From: VHCN01 sp964589935
Lineage (GTDB): Bacteria > Verrucomicrobiota > Verrucomicrobiia > Limisphaerales > VHCN01
DNA length: 64,000 nt
NCBI GenBank assembly: GCA_964589935.1
Contig: CAZPVD010000002.1
Coordinates: 434,001 to 498,000, forward strand
Direction of reading: 5' to 3'
Every line of letters starts with the position of its first letter. Positions within the stretch are counted from its first letter, which is position 1. Both the position numbers and the translations under genes were made by a program. Shown here piece by piece: positions 26,102 to 35,126 of the stretch. Under the pieces are notes generated by a model. The model worked only from the letters and a program-made list of their open reading frames with translations. It was not told the origin of the DNA and ran no database searches.

Positions 26102-27328
26102 TCAGAGCTGGTCGCTCGCGGCCTTGCGCGTGACTTCCTCGAGCGTGGTTTCGCCGGCAAGCATGCGCTCCACGCCGTTTTGCCAGAGCGTCCTCATGCC
26201 GCAGCGGATGGCGATGTCCTGAATCTGGCGCGTGGGTTTTTTTTCGAGCACGGTCGCGCGGATTTCCTCGTTGACGACGAGCAGCTCGGTGAGCGACATG
26301 CGGCCGAAGTAGCCGGTGTTCTTGCACTGGTCGCAGCCGGCGCCCTTGCGGAAGGAGCCGTTCTCGACCTGTTCGGGGGTGAGCAGCTTGAGCAGGCCCG
26401 GCTCCGGTTCGTAGGGCATGGCGCAATACGGGCAGTTCTTCCGCACGAGGCGCACGCCCATGATGCCGAGGATGCTCGACGCGAGCAGGAACGGCTCGAT
26501 GTTCATGTTGATGAGCCGTGCGAAGACTCCCGCCGTGGTGCCGCTGTGCACGGTGCTGATGACGAGGTGTCCGGTGAGGCCGGCCTGCACGGCGATGCCG
26601 GCGGTCTCCGGGTCGCGTATCTCGCCGACCATGATGACTTGCGGGTCCTGCCGCATGAGAGAGCGCAGCGCGGAGGCGAACGTGAACTCCGCCGCCGGGT
26701 TGAGCTGCGCCTGGCTCACGGTGGAGAGATGAACTTCCACGGGGTCCTCCACGGACGCGATGCTCATGGTGGTGCCATGTTTCTCGATCAGGTAATAGAG
26801 CGAGGCGTAAATGGCGGTGGTCTTGCCGGAGCCGGTCGGGCCGTTGAGGAGGATGAGGCCGTTGGGCTTGTTCAGCAGCGCGAGATATTCATGAAGTGTC
26901 TTCTCCTCGAAGCCAAGGGCGTTGAGATCGAACGTGCGCGAGCTGGGGTCGAAGATGCGGCACACAACCTTTTCGCCGAGCACCGTCGGAAAGATGGACA
27001 CGCGCAACTGCACGCCGCCGAACTCGGAGCCCATGTTCGCCTTGCCGTCCTGCGCGATGCCGGTGACGTGCGAGACGAGGTTGGCCATGACCTTGAACCG
27101 GCCGGCGACCTTGTCCTTCAACTCCGACGGGAGGTGGACGAGTTCCGTGAGCTGGCCGCTGACGCGGATGCGGACGCAGAGGGTGTTTTCCCACGGTTCG
27201 ACGTGGATGTCGCTGGCGCCGGCCTTGACGGCGTCGAGGACGATGTAGTTGACGAGCGTGCCGATCTCGATGTTCTTGAGGTCGTCGAGGGACTGGACGT
27301 ATTGCGCGGTATGGTTGGGGACACTCAT
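26102..27328 (-). CDS. GspE/PilB-type secretion ATPase, short form
   Basis: 408 residues, about 150 shorter than a usual PilB or GspE; the N-terminal GspE/MshE domain is missing. The core is complete: Walker A GPTGSGKTT (163-171), an Asp-box around VEDPVEVHL, Walker B-like VGEIRDPETA, a HLVISTVHSGTTAG His-box and a tetracysteine zinc site (CPYC ... CDQC). It would power a type IV pilus or type II secretion machine. No pilin, GspF/PilC or secretin gene adjoins it, so it is an orphan here. A glycosyltransferase follows on the same strand; tRNA-Asp lies just upstream. Confidence 0.9.
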   Translation of the reverse strand: MSVPNHTAQYVQSLDDLKNIEIGTLVNYIVLDAVKAGASDIHVEPWENTLCVRIRVSGQLTELVHLPSELKDKVAGRFKVMANLVSHVTGIAQDGKANMGSEFGGVQLRVSIFPTVLGEKVVCRIFDPSSRTFDLNALGFEEKTLHEYLALLNKPNGLILLNGPTGSGKTTAIYASLYYLIEKHGTTMSIASVEDPVEVHLSTVSQAQLNPAAEFTFASALRSLMRQDPQVIMVGEIRDPETAGIAVQAGLTGHLVISTVHSGTTAGVFARLINMNIEPFLLASSILGIMGVRLVRKNCPYCAMPYEPEPGLLKLLTPEQVENGSFRKGAGCDQCKNTGYFGRMSLTELLVVNEEIRATVLEKKPTRQIQDIAIRCGMRTLWQNGVERMLAGETTLEEVTRKAASDQL

Positions 27329-27463
27329 GGCTTCAGTTGCGCGAAATTGTGGACGATGACGCGGCGGAAGTCAGCCAGAAACTCGCTGTCGCCGCGTCGA
27401 AACGCGCCGGAAATCCGGGTTGACTAGGCGGAGCGCATTCTCTACGTTCGCGTTCCCCAAAGC

Positions 27464-27540
27464 GGGGGCGTAGCTCAATTGGTTAGAGCGCTGCCCTGTC
27501 ACGGCAGAGGTTACGGGTTCGATCCCCGCCGCTCCCGCCA
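27464..27540 (+). tRNA. tRNA-Asp (anticodon GTC)
   Basis: A 77-nt cloverleaf: acceptor GGGGGCG paired with CGCTCCC, discriminator G and encoded CCA. The D-arm begins AGCTCAATTGG. The anticodon stem is CTGCC/GGCAG with loop CTGTCAC (GTC at 27498-27500), and the T-loop is TTCGATC. Flanking 27329-27463 and 27541-27669 hold no gene; the right flank contains a run of nine C (27639-27647). Confidence 0.97.
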
Positions 27541-27669
27541 TCTGATTTCTCGCAACTTCACGGCCCGCGCGTTGATAAATTTGAACGATGCATGAACCGC
27601 AGTGTCTGTTTCCGCGCACGTCATGGAAACGCTTGAATCCCCCCCCCGGCCATCCTGTCCATTAAATCT

Positions 27670-28854
27670 GTGACGCATTTCGACCATCTCCCCCGCACGC
27701 GCCTCGTCTTCGGCGTCAACAGCGTCGAGCGCGCCGGCGAACTCGCTCGCGAACTTGGCGCGAACAAAGTCCTGCTCGTCACCGACAGCGGCCTCGTCGC
27801 CGCCGGCCACGCTACGCACGTCCAGACGCTGCTCGCGAAGGCCGGCCTGCACGTCACGCTCTTCGATCATTCGGTCGAGAACCCCACCACGCGCTGTGTG
27901 GACAAGTGCGTCGCGGTTGCGCGCGCCGCCGGCATTGACACCATCGTCGGCCTGGGCGGCGGCAGCTCGATGGACACCGCGAAGGGCTGCAATTTCATCC
28001 TGACCAACGGCGGGTGCATTCAAGATTACTGGGGCCACGGCAAAGCCACGAAGCCGATGCTGCCGCTCATCGCCATTCCAACCACCGCGGGCACGGGCAG
28101 CGAATGCCAGTCCTTCGCGCTCATCAGCGACGAGCAGACGCACATCAAGATGGCCTGCGGCGATCCGAAGGCCGCCGCGCGCATCGCCATCCTCGACCCG
28201 GCGCTGACCATTTCCATGCCGAAACGCGTCACCGCCTGCACGGGCATTGACGCCCTCGCCCACGCTGTTGAAACCGCCGTGACAAAGAAGCGCAACCCGC
28301 TTTCGTTGATGTATTCGCACGAGGCCTTCAAGCTCTGCGTCACCAGCTTTCCGCGCGTGATGAAAAACCCGAAGGACATCGAAGCCCGCGGCCGCATGTT
28401 GCTCGGCGCGGCCTTCGCCGGCACGGCCATCGAGAATTCCATGCTCGGCATCGCGCACTCGCTCGCCAACCCGCTCACCGCCCACTACAACATCGTCCAC
28501 GGGCAGGCCGTCGGCATGATGCTGCCGCTCGTCGTGCGGTTTAACGCGCAGGATTCCGTCGCGCTCCACGCCTACGCGGAACTCGCCTCCGCCGTGGAAC
28601 TCGCGCGCGTGACGGACGGCCTGGGAACCGCGCTTGAAGCCCTCATCTCGCGCCTCGAATCACTGCTCAACCTCGCGGGAATGCCGAGGTCCCTTGGCGA
28701 GTGCGGCGTCGAGTCGTCCAAAATCAAACTCCTTGCCGAGGAAGCCGCGAAACAATGGACGGCGAATTTCAACCCGCGCGCCGCCAGCGTCGAGGACCTC
28801 GTCGCGCTCTACGAAGCGGCGTTCGAGCGCCGCAGCGACGGCGACTTGGTGTGA
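27670..28854 (+). CDS. Iron-containing alcohol dehydrogenase
   Basis: 394 residues from a GTG start. The nucleotide-binding segment is VGLGGGSSMDTAKG, followed by PTTAGTGSE. Metal ligands expected for the Fe-ADH family are the aspartate and histidine of GIDALAHAVET and the histidines in GIAHSLAN and NIVHGQAVG. It oxidises or reduces short alcohols/aldehydes with NAD(P). No operon partner is visible; it is followed by the dispersed 26-bp element and the convergent deacetylase. Substrate unknown. Confidence 0.92.
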   Translation: MTHFDHLPRTRLVFGVNSVERAGELARELGANKVLLVTDSGLVAAGHATHVQTLLAKAGLHVTLFDHSVENPTTRCVDKCVAVARAAGIDTIVGLGGGSSMDTAKGCNFILTNGGCIQDYWGHGKATKPMLPLIAIPTTAGTGSECQSFALISDEQTHIKMACGDPKAAARIAILDPALTISMPKRVTACTGIDALAHAVETAVTKKRNPLSLMYSHEAFKLCVTSFPRVMKNPKDIEARGRMLLGAAFAGTAIENSMLGIAHSLANPLTAHYNIVHGQAVGMMLPLVVRFNAQDSVALHAYAELASAVELARVTDGLGTALEALISRLESLLNLAGMPRSLGECGVESSKIKLLAEEAAKQWTANFNPRAASVEDLVALYEAAFERRSDGDLV

Positions 28855-28866
28855 TTTTCCGCGCTT

Positions 28867-28892
28867 CGGAGGGACGAGCTACGCGAGTCCCA
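28867..28892. repeat. Dispersed 26-bp palindromic element, copy 2, overlapping a stop codon
   Basis: Identical over 26 bp and in the same orientation as 19127-19152. On the minus strand its sequence supplies the last codons and stop of the polysaccharide deacetylase (G-L-A-stop, reading GGACTCGCGTAG). It lies between two convergent gene ends. Confidence 0.85.
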
Positions 28893-29646
28893 CTTTGCTT
28901 TTCAGCCACAACTTCGCGTTCTTCCAGTTGCGTGAGGCATAGCGCGCGGTGAAACGCCGCAGCTCAAAGCGCTTCGTCTCGGACGTATTTACGCCGGGCT
29001 CCGTCGTGCAGGCGGTCGTGTAACCTGCCTCGATCACGAGGTCGCGCACCGCCGCGTTCCAGTCGCCGTAGGGATAGCAGAAGTGCTGCACGCGCACGCC
29101 GAACGTATCCTCCAGCTTCTTTTTGCTCGCGGTGATTTCCTCGCGCGCGGCGTCGTGCGGCAGGCGCGTGAGCCACGCGTGCGTGAGAGTGTGCGAGCCG
29201 ATCTGGTGCCCGGCGGCGAGCCAGTCGCGGATCTCCGCGGTGTCCATCAGCGGTTCGGCCACTTCACCCTGCGCGACATCCCACTCGTTTGTTTTGCCAA
29301 GCAAACCGGCGCAAAGAAATTGAATCGCCGTGAAGCCGTGCTCCTTCAGCGGCGCGAGCGCGTGTTCCCGCACGGAACGGAATCCATCGTCGAACGTGAT
29401 GACAACGCGGTTCTCCGGCAGCGGCGTAGTGGCAGCGAACTCACCCAGCGTCGCAGATGCGATTCCCACCGCGCGCAACTCGGCGAGTTGGTTCGTGAAG
29501 AGTTTCGCGCTGACGGTGAGGCCCTTGATGCGCGCGCCGCGCAGCCGCGGGCCGACCTTGTGATACGTGAGCACCGGCAGGCCCGCGCTAAACGCATCGC
29601 GAAACGGCGCGAGCGACGAGTAATAGAGCGGCAGCGCGTCGGGCAT
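28879..29646 (-). CDS. Polysaccharide deacetylase (NodB/CE4 family)
   Basis: 255 residues from ATG 29646. The CE4 domain has the catalytic base/metal motif TFDDGF and the histidine pair in GSHTLTHAWL, followed by HFCYPYGDWN. These bind a divalent metal that deacetylates N-acetylated sugars in polysaccharide. There is no signal peptide, so it may act on lipid-linked intermediates in the cytoplasm or be an unusual export substrate. It is the last gene of unit A of the polysaccharide locus, 11 nt after the GT4 gene. The final residues and stop derive from the dispersed repeat. Confidence 0.9.
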   Translation of the reverse strand: MPDALPLYYSSLAPFRDAFSAGLPVLTYHKVGPRLRGARIKGLTVSAKLFTNQLAELRAVGIASATLGEFAATTPLPENRVVITFDDGFRSVREHALAPLKEHGFTAIQFLCAGLLGKTNEWDVAQGEVAEPLMDTAEIRDWLAAGHQIGSHTLTHAWLTRLPHDAAREEITASKKKLEDTFGVRVQHFCYPYGDWNAAVRDLVIEAGYTTACTTEPGVNTSETKRFELRRFTARYASRNWKNAKLWLKSKVGLA

Positions 29647-29657
29647 GGTGTTTCGTA

Positions 29658-30770
29658 TCACGGGGCCGTTTCGGCGCACAACCGCCGATACAGCGCAAGC
29701 ATGCGCTCCGCCTGGGCGCGGCGCGAAAAGTTCCGGCACACATGCTCGCGTCCGGCCGCGCCAAAGCGCGCGCGCATTGCCGGGTCAACCAGCAGCGAGC
29801 GCATTGCCTTTGTGATCGCCGCCACGTCGCCCGGCGGCACGAGCAGGCCGTGCTCGCCCTCGATGAACGCCTCCGGGATGCCGTGCAACCGCGACGCGAT
29901 GACCGGCTTGCCGCTCGCCATCGCCTCCCACAGCACGAGGCCGAGCGCCTCCGTGCCCACCGCCGGATGCACGAGCACGTCGAGCGCGCCGAGCGCCGTC
30001 GCGATGTCATTCGTGAACGGAATCATCGTTGCAATCTCACGCAGGCCGCGGGCGGCGATTTGTTCGCGCAGCAGCGATTCCATCGTGCCCGCGCCGATGA
30101 CGGCGAAGCGCGCATGAGGAAACTCACCCTTCAGCCGGGAAGCGGCCTCGAAAAATTCGCGCTGGCCCTTGCCGCCCGGCAAATCAAACGCGCCGACCAC
30201 GCCGAACACCACGGCATCCGCGCCCCAGCCGCGTTCGCGTCGGAACGTCTCCATCGCCGCCGTGCGCTGCGGTTGGAACTTCACCGTGTCAATGCCGCCG
30301 TAAATCTGGTGCAGCCGGGCGCGCGGGCCGCGCAGCTCGCGCAACTGCACCTCCTCGACCGCGCAGGAAACGGCGATGACATCCGCGCACCGCAGCAGCA
30401 GCCAGCGGCTCACCGTGCGCGGGCGGGTCATCATGTGCCGCGTCACGACCACGCGCGTGCCGCGCATCGCCAGCCGCGCGGCGATGACGCTCGGCCAGTA
30501 ATCGCGGCCTTGGTGCGCGTGGAGAATGTCGAAGCCGCGTTCGCGGATGAGGGCGGCGACGCGCTGCATCATCGCAAACTTCAGCGGCGACTTTTGCGGA
30601 AAGAGTTCGACAGGCACGCCGAGTTCGCGCGCCATGTGTTCCCAGCGGCTGCCGGCGGCGACGGCGAGCGTCACATCCACGCCGAGTTCGCGCAGGCCGG
30701 CGGTCAGTTCAAGCGTCTGGTTGTCCGTGCCGCCGCCGAGGAAGAGCGAGTTGACCTGGAGAACTTTCAC
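29658..30770 (-). CDS. GT4-family glycosyltransferase
   Basis: 370 residues of GT-B fold. The N-terminal LQVNSLFLGGGTDNQTLELTAGL and the loop HAHQGRDYWPSVIAA are typical of acceptor-binding domains. The C-terminal domain carries the nucleotide-sugar E-x7-E element in GTEALGLVLWEAMASGKPVIAS and GLLVPPGD. It transfers a sugar from a nucleotide donor during surface-polysaccharide assembly. The start overlaps the FkbM stop by 4 nt (30767-30770). Confidence 0.9.
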   Translation of the reverse strand: MKVLQVNSLFLGGGTDNQTLELTAGLRELGVDVTLAVAAGSRWEHMARELGVPVELFPQKSPLKFAMMQRVAALIRERGFDILHAHQGRDYWPSVIAARLAMRGTRVVVTRHMMTRPRTVSRWLLLRCADVIAVSCAVEEVQLRELRGPRARLHQIYGGIDTVKFQPQRTAAMETFRRERGWGADAVVFGVVGAFDLPGGKGQREFFEAASRLKGEFPHARFAVIGAGTMESLLREQIAARGLREIATMIPFTNDIATALGALDVLVHPAVGTEALGLVLWEAMASGKPVIASRLHGIPEAFIEGEHGLLVPPGDVAAITKAMRSLLVDPAMRARFGAAGREHVCRNFSRRAQAERMLALYRRLCAETAP

Positions 30771-31501
30771 GGCTGGCCTGAATCGTTGGCGTCGCTCCCA
30801 CCGCGCGAAAGAAGCCGCTTCAACCGGCTGCGGAGGCCGCGGCGCGCGAGCGTGTATCTCGCGTGGACGGCTGTCTTCAACGCGTCGAGCGCGGTCGCCG
30901 GAAACGCCTTAGAGTCTGCGGGAACATACCAACTATTGACGCCGGTGCGGCGGACAATCCGGTAGCCACGCCCGCAAAGATGATTGTGAAGTGACGGGTT
31001 TCTCCAGTGGTCCTCGACCAGCAGCACTTGCGGGCGATGCCGTTCCAGGCTGAAGCCGCGCAGCACGTCCACCTCGGTTCCTTCCACATCAATCGAGATG
31101 AAATCAATGTGCGGATTGCCGGCCGCCGCAAGGACGTCATCAAGGGTTGTCACCGTCACCGTCACTTCGCCGATGCACTTGACATCAGGCTTCACGAGAA
31201 GGCCGGACAACTCGTGTTCCTCGGCGATCCGAAAAACCGTCGTGCCGCGATTTTCGGGCACGCTGAGAGCGGCCTCGACGATCTGGCTTCCGTGCCTGAC
31301 CTGTCGCAGTTCGCGGCACCGATCTGGCAGCGGTTCGACCAGAATTCCCCGCCAGCCGCGTTGCTCGAAGAACCACGTGTTGCTCAGCGCCGTCGGATGA
31401 TTCGCGCCAATCTCGATGAAAAACCCGTCCGCTTTGCCGCGAAAGAATTCCCACAGGATGAGGTCCTCGCCGTATTGGGAAAATGAGCGCGGCTCGGTCA
31501 T
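30767..31501 (-). CDS. FkbM-family SAM methyltransferase
   Basis: 244 residues. It opens with SFSQYGEDLILWEFF, followed by the SAM loop FFIEIGANHPTALSNT, and has FISIDVEGTEVDVLRGF, the characteristic FkbM segment. These enzymes O-methylate sugars or glycan ends. It is overlapped by 4 nt at both ends by genes of unit A (31498-31501 and 30767-30770). A basic C-terminal tail (RRGLRSRLKRLLSRGG) follows the catalytic fold. A second FkbM protein lies in unit B. Confidence 0.9.
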   Translation of the reverse strand: MTEPRSFSQYGEDLILWEFFRGKADGFFIEIGANHPTALSNTWFFEQRGWRGILVEPLPDRCRELRQVRHGSQIVEAALSVPENRGTTVFRIAEEHELSGLLVKPDVKCIGEVTVTVTTLDDVLAAAGNPHIDFISIDVEGTEVDVLRGFSLERHRPQVLLVEDHWRNPSLHNHLCGRGYRIVRRTGVNSWYVPADSKAFPATALDALKTAVHARYTLARRGLRSRLKRLLSRGGSDANDSGQP

Positions 31502-32322
31502 GGCGAACGGGATGTCACGACATTTGTGAGATGCCGGTCAAGGCCGTGCTCGCAGCGCGTCGCGCGCTGTGTGATGGCCTGCTGGAGCAGATCGTCGTTG
31601 GCGGGCAGGCCGGTGCGGCTCGCGGGCGGATGCCAGAGATGATAGCAGAGCGCCCAGCCGCGCACGTCGAGCCGGCTCGCGCCGATGTTCATCAGGCGCA
31701 CGGCGAGTTCGGAATCCTCGCGGCCCCAGCCGACAAAGGCCTCGTTGTAGCCGTTCACGCGCACGAGGTCGGCGCGCCAGATGCCGAGGTTGCAGCCGCG
31801 CACGCCTCGCAGGTCAGCCCGCGCGCGTCTCAACGGGCGCGGCCATCGGAAGGCGTGTTTCAGCCCGCGCATTTGAAATTGCAACAGCGCGCGCCGCCGG
31901 TCGGCGGAGAATTCTCCCAGCCCAAACTGCGCCGCCGCGTGCCGCTCGATCAATGCGCGGTGGCCCTGCACGAACGTCTGCGGCGCGGCGAGCGAGCGAT
32001 GATCGGCGATGAATTGCGGATGCGGCACGGTATCGCCGTCGAGAAAAACGAGGTAGTCCGCGCGTGCTGCGGCGATGGCGAGGTTGAGGATGCGCGAGCG
32101 GCGGAAGCCGGCGTTCTCCTGCCACGCGTGCGCGCCGGGGATGCCGCTGAGGTTCTGCCAGTGCTCGAAGTAATTCCGAGTCACCGAGTCCGAGCCGTCG
32201 TCTGCGAGCACGACCTCATCCGGGCGGCTCGTTTGCCGCGCGACGGCCCGTAGAACACGCGCGAGATAATCTGGCGAGTTGTAGGTGTTGACCACGAGGC
32301 CGAGGGTGAAGTTCGCACTCAT
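31498..32322 (-). CDS. GT2-family glycosyltransferase
   Basis: 274 residues from ATG 32322. GT-A fold: LGLVVNTYNSPDYLARVL, then VVLADDGSDS, the D-x-D-like LVFLDGDTVPHPQF, and GWGREDSELAVRLM resembling the galactosyltransferase C-terminal catalytic box. It probably elongates the repeat unit of the surface glycan. It overlaps the next gene upstream by an ATGA (32319-32322). Confidence 0.88.
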   Translation of the reverse strand: MSANFTLGLVVNTYNSPDYLARVLRAVARQTSRPDEVVLADDGSDSVTRNYFEHWQNLSGIPGAHAWQENAGFRRSRILNLAIAAARADYLVFLDGDTVPHPQFIADHRSLAAPQTFVQGHRALIERHAAAQFGLGEFSADRRRALLQFQMRGLKHAFRWPRPLRRARADLRGVRGCNLGIWRADLVRVNGYNEAFVGWGREDSELAVRLMNIGASRLDVRGWALCYHLWHPPASRTGLPANDDLLQQAITQRATRCEHGLDRHLTNVVTSRSP

Positions 32323-33086
32323 GCCTTGGTTGCGGTGCGACCGTGCTGCAGCTCCCAGAGCTTGGCGTATTTCAGGAAGGTGTAGTTTGCGTGCAGCGCG
32401 GCGAGGATGAGGCCCGGCACGCCGTCGCGGAAGCCTTGCTGAATGAGATATTTCTTCAAAAAGCCCGCGGGCGGCGCGACGAGGAAATCCCACACGTGCG
32501 CGCGGCGTCCGGCCTCGAAGCGCCGTTGCGCCATGAGCGACGTGTAGCGTTCGGTCTTGCGCGCGGCGACGGCGAGCGTGGGCCACGGGTGCTGCCAGAT
32601 GGCGTTCTTGAAATAGCCGATGCTGCCCGAACACTCGAAGCCCTCATGCACGAGCTCGGGCCGGTAGCGCAACTTGCGCCGGTCGAAGACCTGCGGCTGC
32701 CGGTAGTCGGGATACATCCCGCCGAAGCGCACCGGATGTCCCATGAAGGTGTTGCGGCGCGGGACGAAGTAGGCGTCGTGCTGCGGTGATTCAAGCGTGC
32801 GGCGCACTTCATCGGAAAACTCCGGCGTCGCGCGCTCGTCGGTATCAATGCTCACGACCCAGTCGTTCGAGGCCATCGCGATGGCCTTGTTGCGCAGCTC
32901 GCCAAAGCCCTCGAAGCGGACGTTCTCGTGGCGCACGCCATTCTCCGCGCAAAACTTCGCCGTGCCATCGGTGCTGAACGAGTCCACGTAGAGGATTTCA
33001 TCGGCCCACTTCACTGTCGGCAGCAGCTCGCGGAGGTTGGCCTCCTCGTTGAAGCCGATGATGTAAACTGTGATGCGTGTGCTCAT
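32319..33086 (-). CDS. GT2-family glycosyltransferase (WaaE/KdtX-like)
   Basis: 255 residues from ATG 33086. The short GT-A domain begins ITVYIIGFNEEANLRELL, with VDSFSTDGT and VVSIDTDERATPEF (D-x-D) following. The C-terminal portion (FVPRRNTFMGHPVRFGGMYPDYRQPQVFDRRKLRY) matches the LPS-core beta-glucosyltransferase WaaE type. Acceptor could be lipid A core or a lipid-linked glycan. Coupled by ATGA overlaps on both sides. Confidence 0.88.
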   Translation of the reverse strand: MSTRITVYIIGFNEEANLRELLPTVKWADEILYVDSFSTDGTAKFCAENGVRHENVRFEGFGELRNKAIAMASNDWVVSIDTDERATPEFSDEVRRTLESPQHDAYFVPRRNTFMGHPVRFGGMYPDYRQPQVFDRRKLRYRPELVHEGFECSGSIGYFKNAIWQHPWPTLAVAARKTERYTSLMAQRRFEAGRRAHVWDFLVAPPAGFLKKYLIQQGFRDGVPGLILAALHANYTFLKYAKLWELQHGRTATKA

Positions 33087-33841
33087 GCCGGTTGCTTGCG
33101 GGCGACAACGAAGAGCTGTTCGCTGAAAAGCAGCGCCGGGTCGCAAAGCCAGTGGTTCAGGTCGCGCTCGCCGTCGAGGAACAGGCCCGGACCTTCAAGG
33201 TTGCGGTCGAGCGTCAGCCGGCAACCAATCCACACGAAGGGATAGAGGAGGCCGAAGAAAAAGGTCTTGAACGGCTTGACCCACGTCGGCCGAAGCTCGC
33301 GAATTCGCATCCCGGACTGGTAGAGCAGCGCGTGCAGCATTGGGAAATCCACCGGGCTGATGTGATACGCGTAACGCTCGTCGTAACGCAGGTCCCAGCC
33401 GAGCCGGCGGCGGATGAGCTTGTGCTTGCCGGTGAAGAAGAACTGGAACCGCGAGTGCAGCCTGAAAATGTTCGGCGACGTGCAGAGCAGAAACCCGCCC
33501 GGTCGCAGGATGCGTCCCGCCTCGTGGATGATCGTGCCGTGCCATTCGAGATGCTCGATGACCTCGGACATGATGACCACGTCGAAGCGCGCGTTTTCAA
33601 ACGGCAACGGCTTATGCAGGTCCACGTTCGTCGTGATCGGAATGCCTGAGAGCCGCGCGCGATCCTGCACGATGTAATCGTCGTCGCGGTAATGCGTGCC
33701 TTGCACGCGGCAGCCAAGCACCTTGAGTTTGTCCAAAATTTCGGCCTCGCCGCAGCTCAGATCAAGCACGTCAAGATTTGGGAAACCGGGCAGTTCCCTG
33801 ACCGCGTCCACGACTGCGTTGGCGACGAAAGGCTGTGGCAT
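33083..33841 (-). CDS. Class I SAM-dependent methyltransferase
   Basis: 252 residues. The SAM loop is LDVLDLSCGEAEILDKL, then FDVVIMSEVIEHLEWH and a post-motif RILRPGGFLLCTSPN. The C-terminal half has a hydrophobic stretch (FFFGLLYPFVWIGCRL), suggesting membrane association. It is the first gene of unit A and overlaps the next by 4 nt. The divergent spacer to the gene at 34102 (about 260 nt) holds no recognised motif. Confidence 0.85.
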   Translation of the reverse strand: MPQPFVANAVVDAVRELPGFPNLDVLDLSCGEAEILDKLKVLGCRVQGTHYRDDDYIVQDRARLSGIPITTNVDLHKPLPFENARFDVVIMSEVIEHLEWHGTIIHEAGRILRPGGFLLCTSPNIFRLHSRFQFFFTGKHKLIRRRLGWDLRYDERYAYHISPVDFPMLHALLYQSGMRIRELRPTWVKPFKTFFFGLLYPFVWIGCRLTLDRNLEGPGLFLDGERDLNHWLCDPALLFSEQLFVVARKQPA

Positions 33842-34101
33842 GGTTGTTGTTCGACCGTCAGCGATTCACTCCAGCCGGCCGTCTGAACACGCTGGTTTCT
33901 CTGTGACGGCCAATGATGTTGAAGGTGATGATCGCCGGCATCGTCGCGAAAACGGCCAAAGTTTAGGCCACAGCCGCACACGGCATCAAGGCACGTTTTC
34001 CGAATGCAACGGCGCCTGCTCGCGAATCGCGGGCGGGCTGGCCTGTTTGCACCAGCTTCGGACTGGACGCTGCGAACGGGTCAGGCACAGTGTCGGCAAC
34101 G

Positions 34102-35112
34102 ATGAGTCCCGTCCCGGACAAAACAGGCGGCACAACGCCGTTTTTGACCGTTGCGATTTGCACGCGCAACCGCGCCGCGTTGCTGCGGGAAGCGGTTGAG
34201 AGTGTTTTCTCGCAACTGCGGCCGGACACGGAAGTGGTGATCGTGGACAACGCCTCGACTGACGACACAGCCTCGGTGGCTGCGGCATTTGCACAATCGA
34301 ATGCCGCCGTCACCGTCGTGCGCGAAACGGAGCTCGGCTTGAGCGTGGCACGCAATACCGCGCTGCGCATTGCACGAGGCGAATTCGTCATTTTCCTCGA
34401 CGACGATGCGACAGCCGAACCCGGCTGGCTGAATTGCTACGCCGCGTTGTTTGCGCGGCCACCTGTCGCGAACCTCATTGGCGCGGGCGGGGCAGTGTTT
34501 CCACGCTACGACCCGCCGACACCGTGCTGGCTCGATCCGCGGGCGAACGTGTTGAACTGGCACCCGGAGCCGTGCGCATTTCAGGGGCGAGGCGGGCCGT
34601 GGGGCTGTAACTTCGCGCTGCACCGCGCAAGGACACTCGCGCTCGGCGGATTCAATCCCGCACTTGGGCGCAAAGGAAAGGGCATGGGCGCACACGAGGA
34701 GACCGAGTTGTTTGAAAAATTGCGCCGTGAAGGCGGCGTTTTTTGGTGGTTGCCGCAGGCGCGCATCCGGCACCACGTCGCGAGCGAGCGGCTGACGTTG
34801 GGGTTTCAGATGCGGGGCGAGTTCACGGGCGGACGTTCCAGCGCGCTCTATCGGATGCACCTGCAACCCGCCGGCGTGCGCAGGACGGGTTTCCGAATTG
34901 GCCGCGCGCTGCTCGCGCCAGTTCAATGCCTCTTGTGCCTCGTTGCGGTAATTGCGACCGCGCCTTTCGATCGTTTTCGCATCGCGGCGGGGCTGCTGTT
35001 CCGCGGCGCGCGCAACGCGGGCTTCGGGCTCCAGTTGCTGCTTGGCTCCGGGCCGGCGGAACAAGGACAGGCAAAGATGTTGGGTGGAGACAAGCCGGCC
35101 TTGGTTCCGTAA
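34102..35112 (+). CDS. GT2-family glycosyltransferase
   Basis: 336 residues from ATG 34102; a GTG at 34090 in the same frame is an alternative. GT-A motifs are LTVAICTRNRAALLREAVES, VVIVDNASTD, FVIFLDDDATAEPGW (D-x-D) and a late H-E-E-T-E-L in GAHEETELFEKLRREGG. A C-terminal hydrophobic stretch (LLAPVQCLLCLVAVIAT) suggests membrane attachment. First gene of unit B, 14 nt ahead of the FkbM gene. Confidence 0.88.
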   Translation: MSPVPDKTGGTTPFLTVAICTRNRAALLREAVESVFSQLRPDTEVVIVDNASTDDTASVAAAFAQSNAAVTVVRETELGLSVARNTALRIARGEFVIFLDDDATAEPGWLNCYAALFARPPVANLIGAGGAVFPRYDPPTPCWLDPRANVLNWHPEPCAFQGRGGPWGCNFALHRARTLALGGFNPALGRKGKGMGAHEETELFEKLRREGGVFWWLPQARIRHHVASERLTLGFQMRGEFTGGRSSALYRMHLQPAGVRRTGFRIGRALLAPVQCLLCLVAVIATAPFDRFRIAAGLLFRGARNAGFGLQLLLGSGPAEQGQAKMLGGDKPALVP

Positions 35113-35126
35113 AGTTGGCACCGTTT

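Noticed and set aside
27639..27647. Run of nine C upstream of the alcohol dehydrogenase
   Set aside because: Possible slippage tract, but it is noncoding and 22 nt before a GTG start, with no on/off architecture; too short to claim phase variation.
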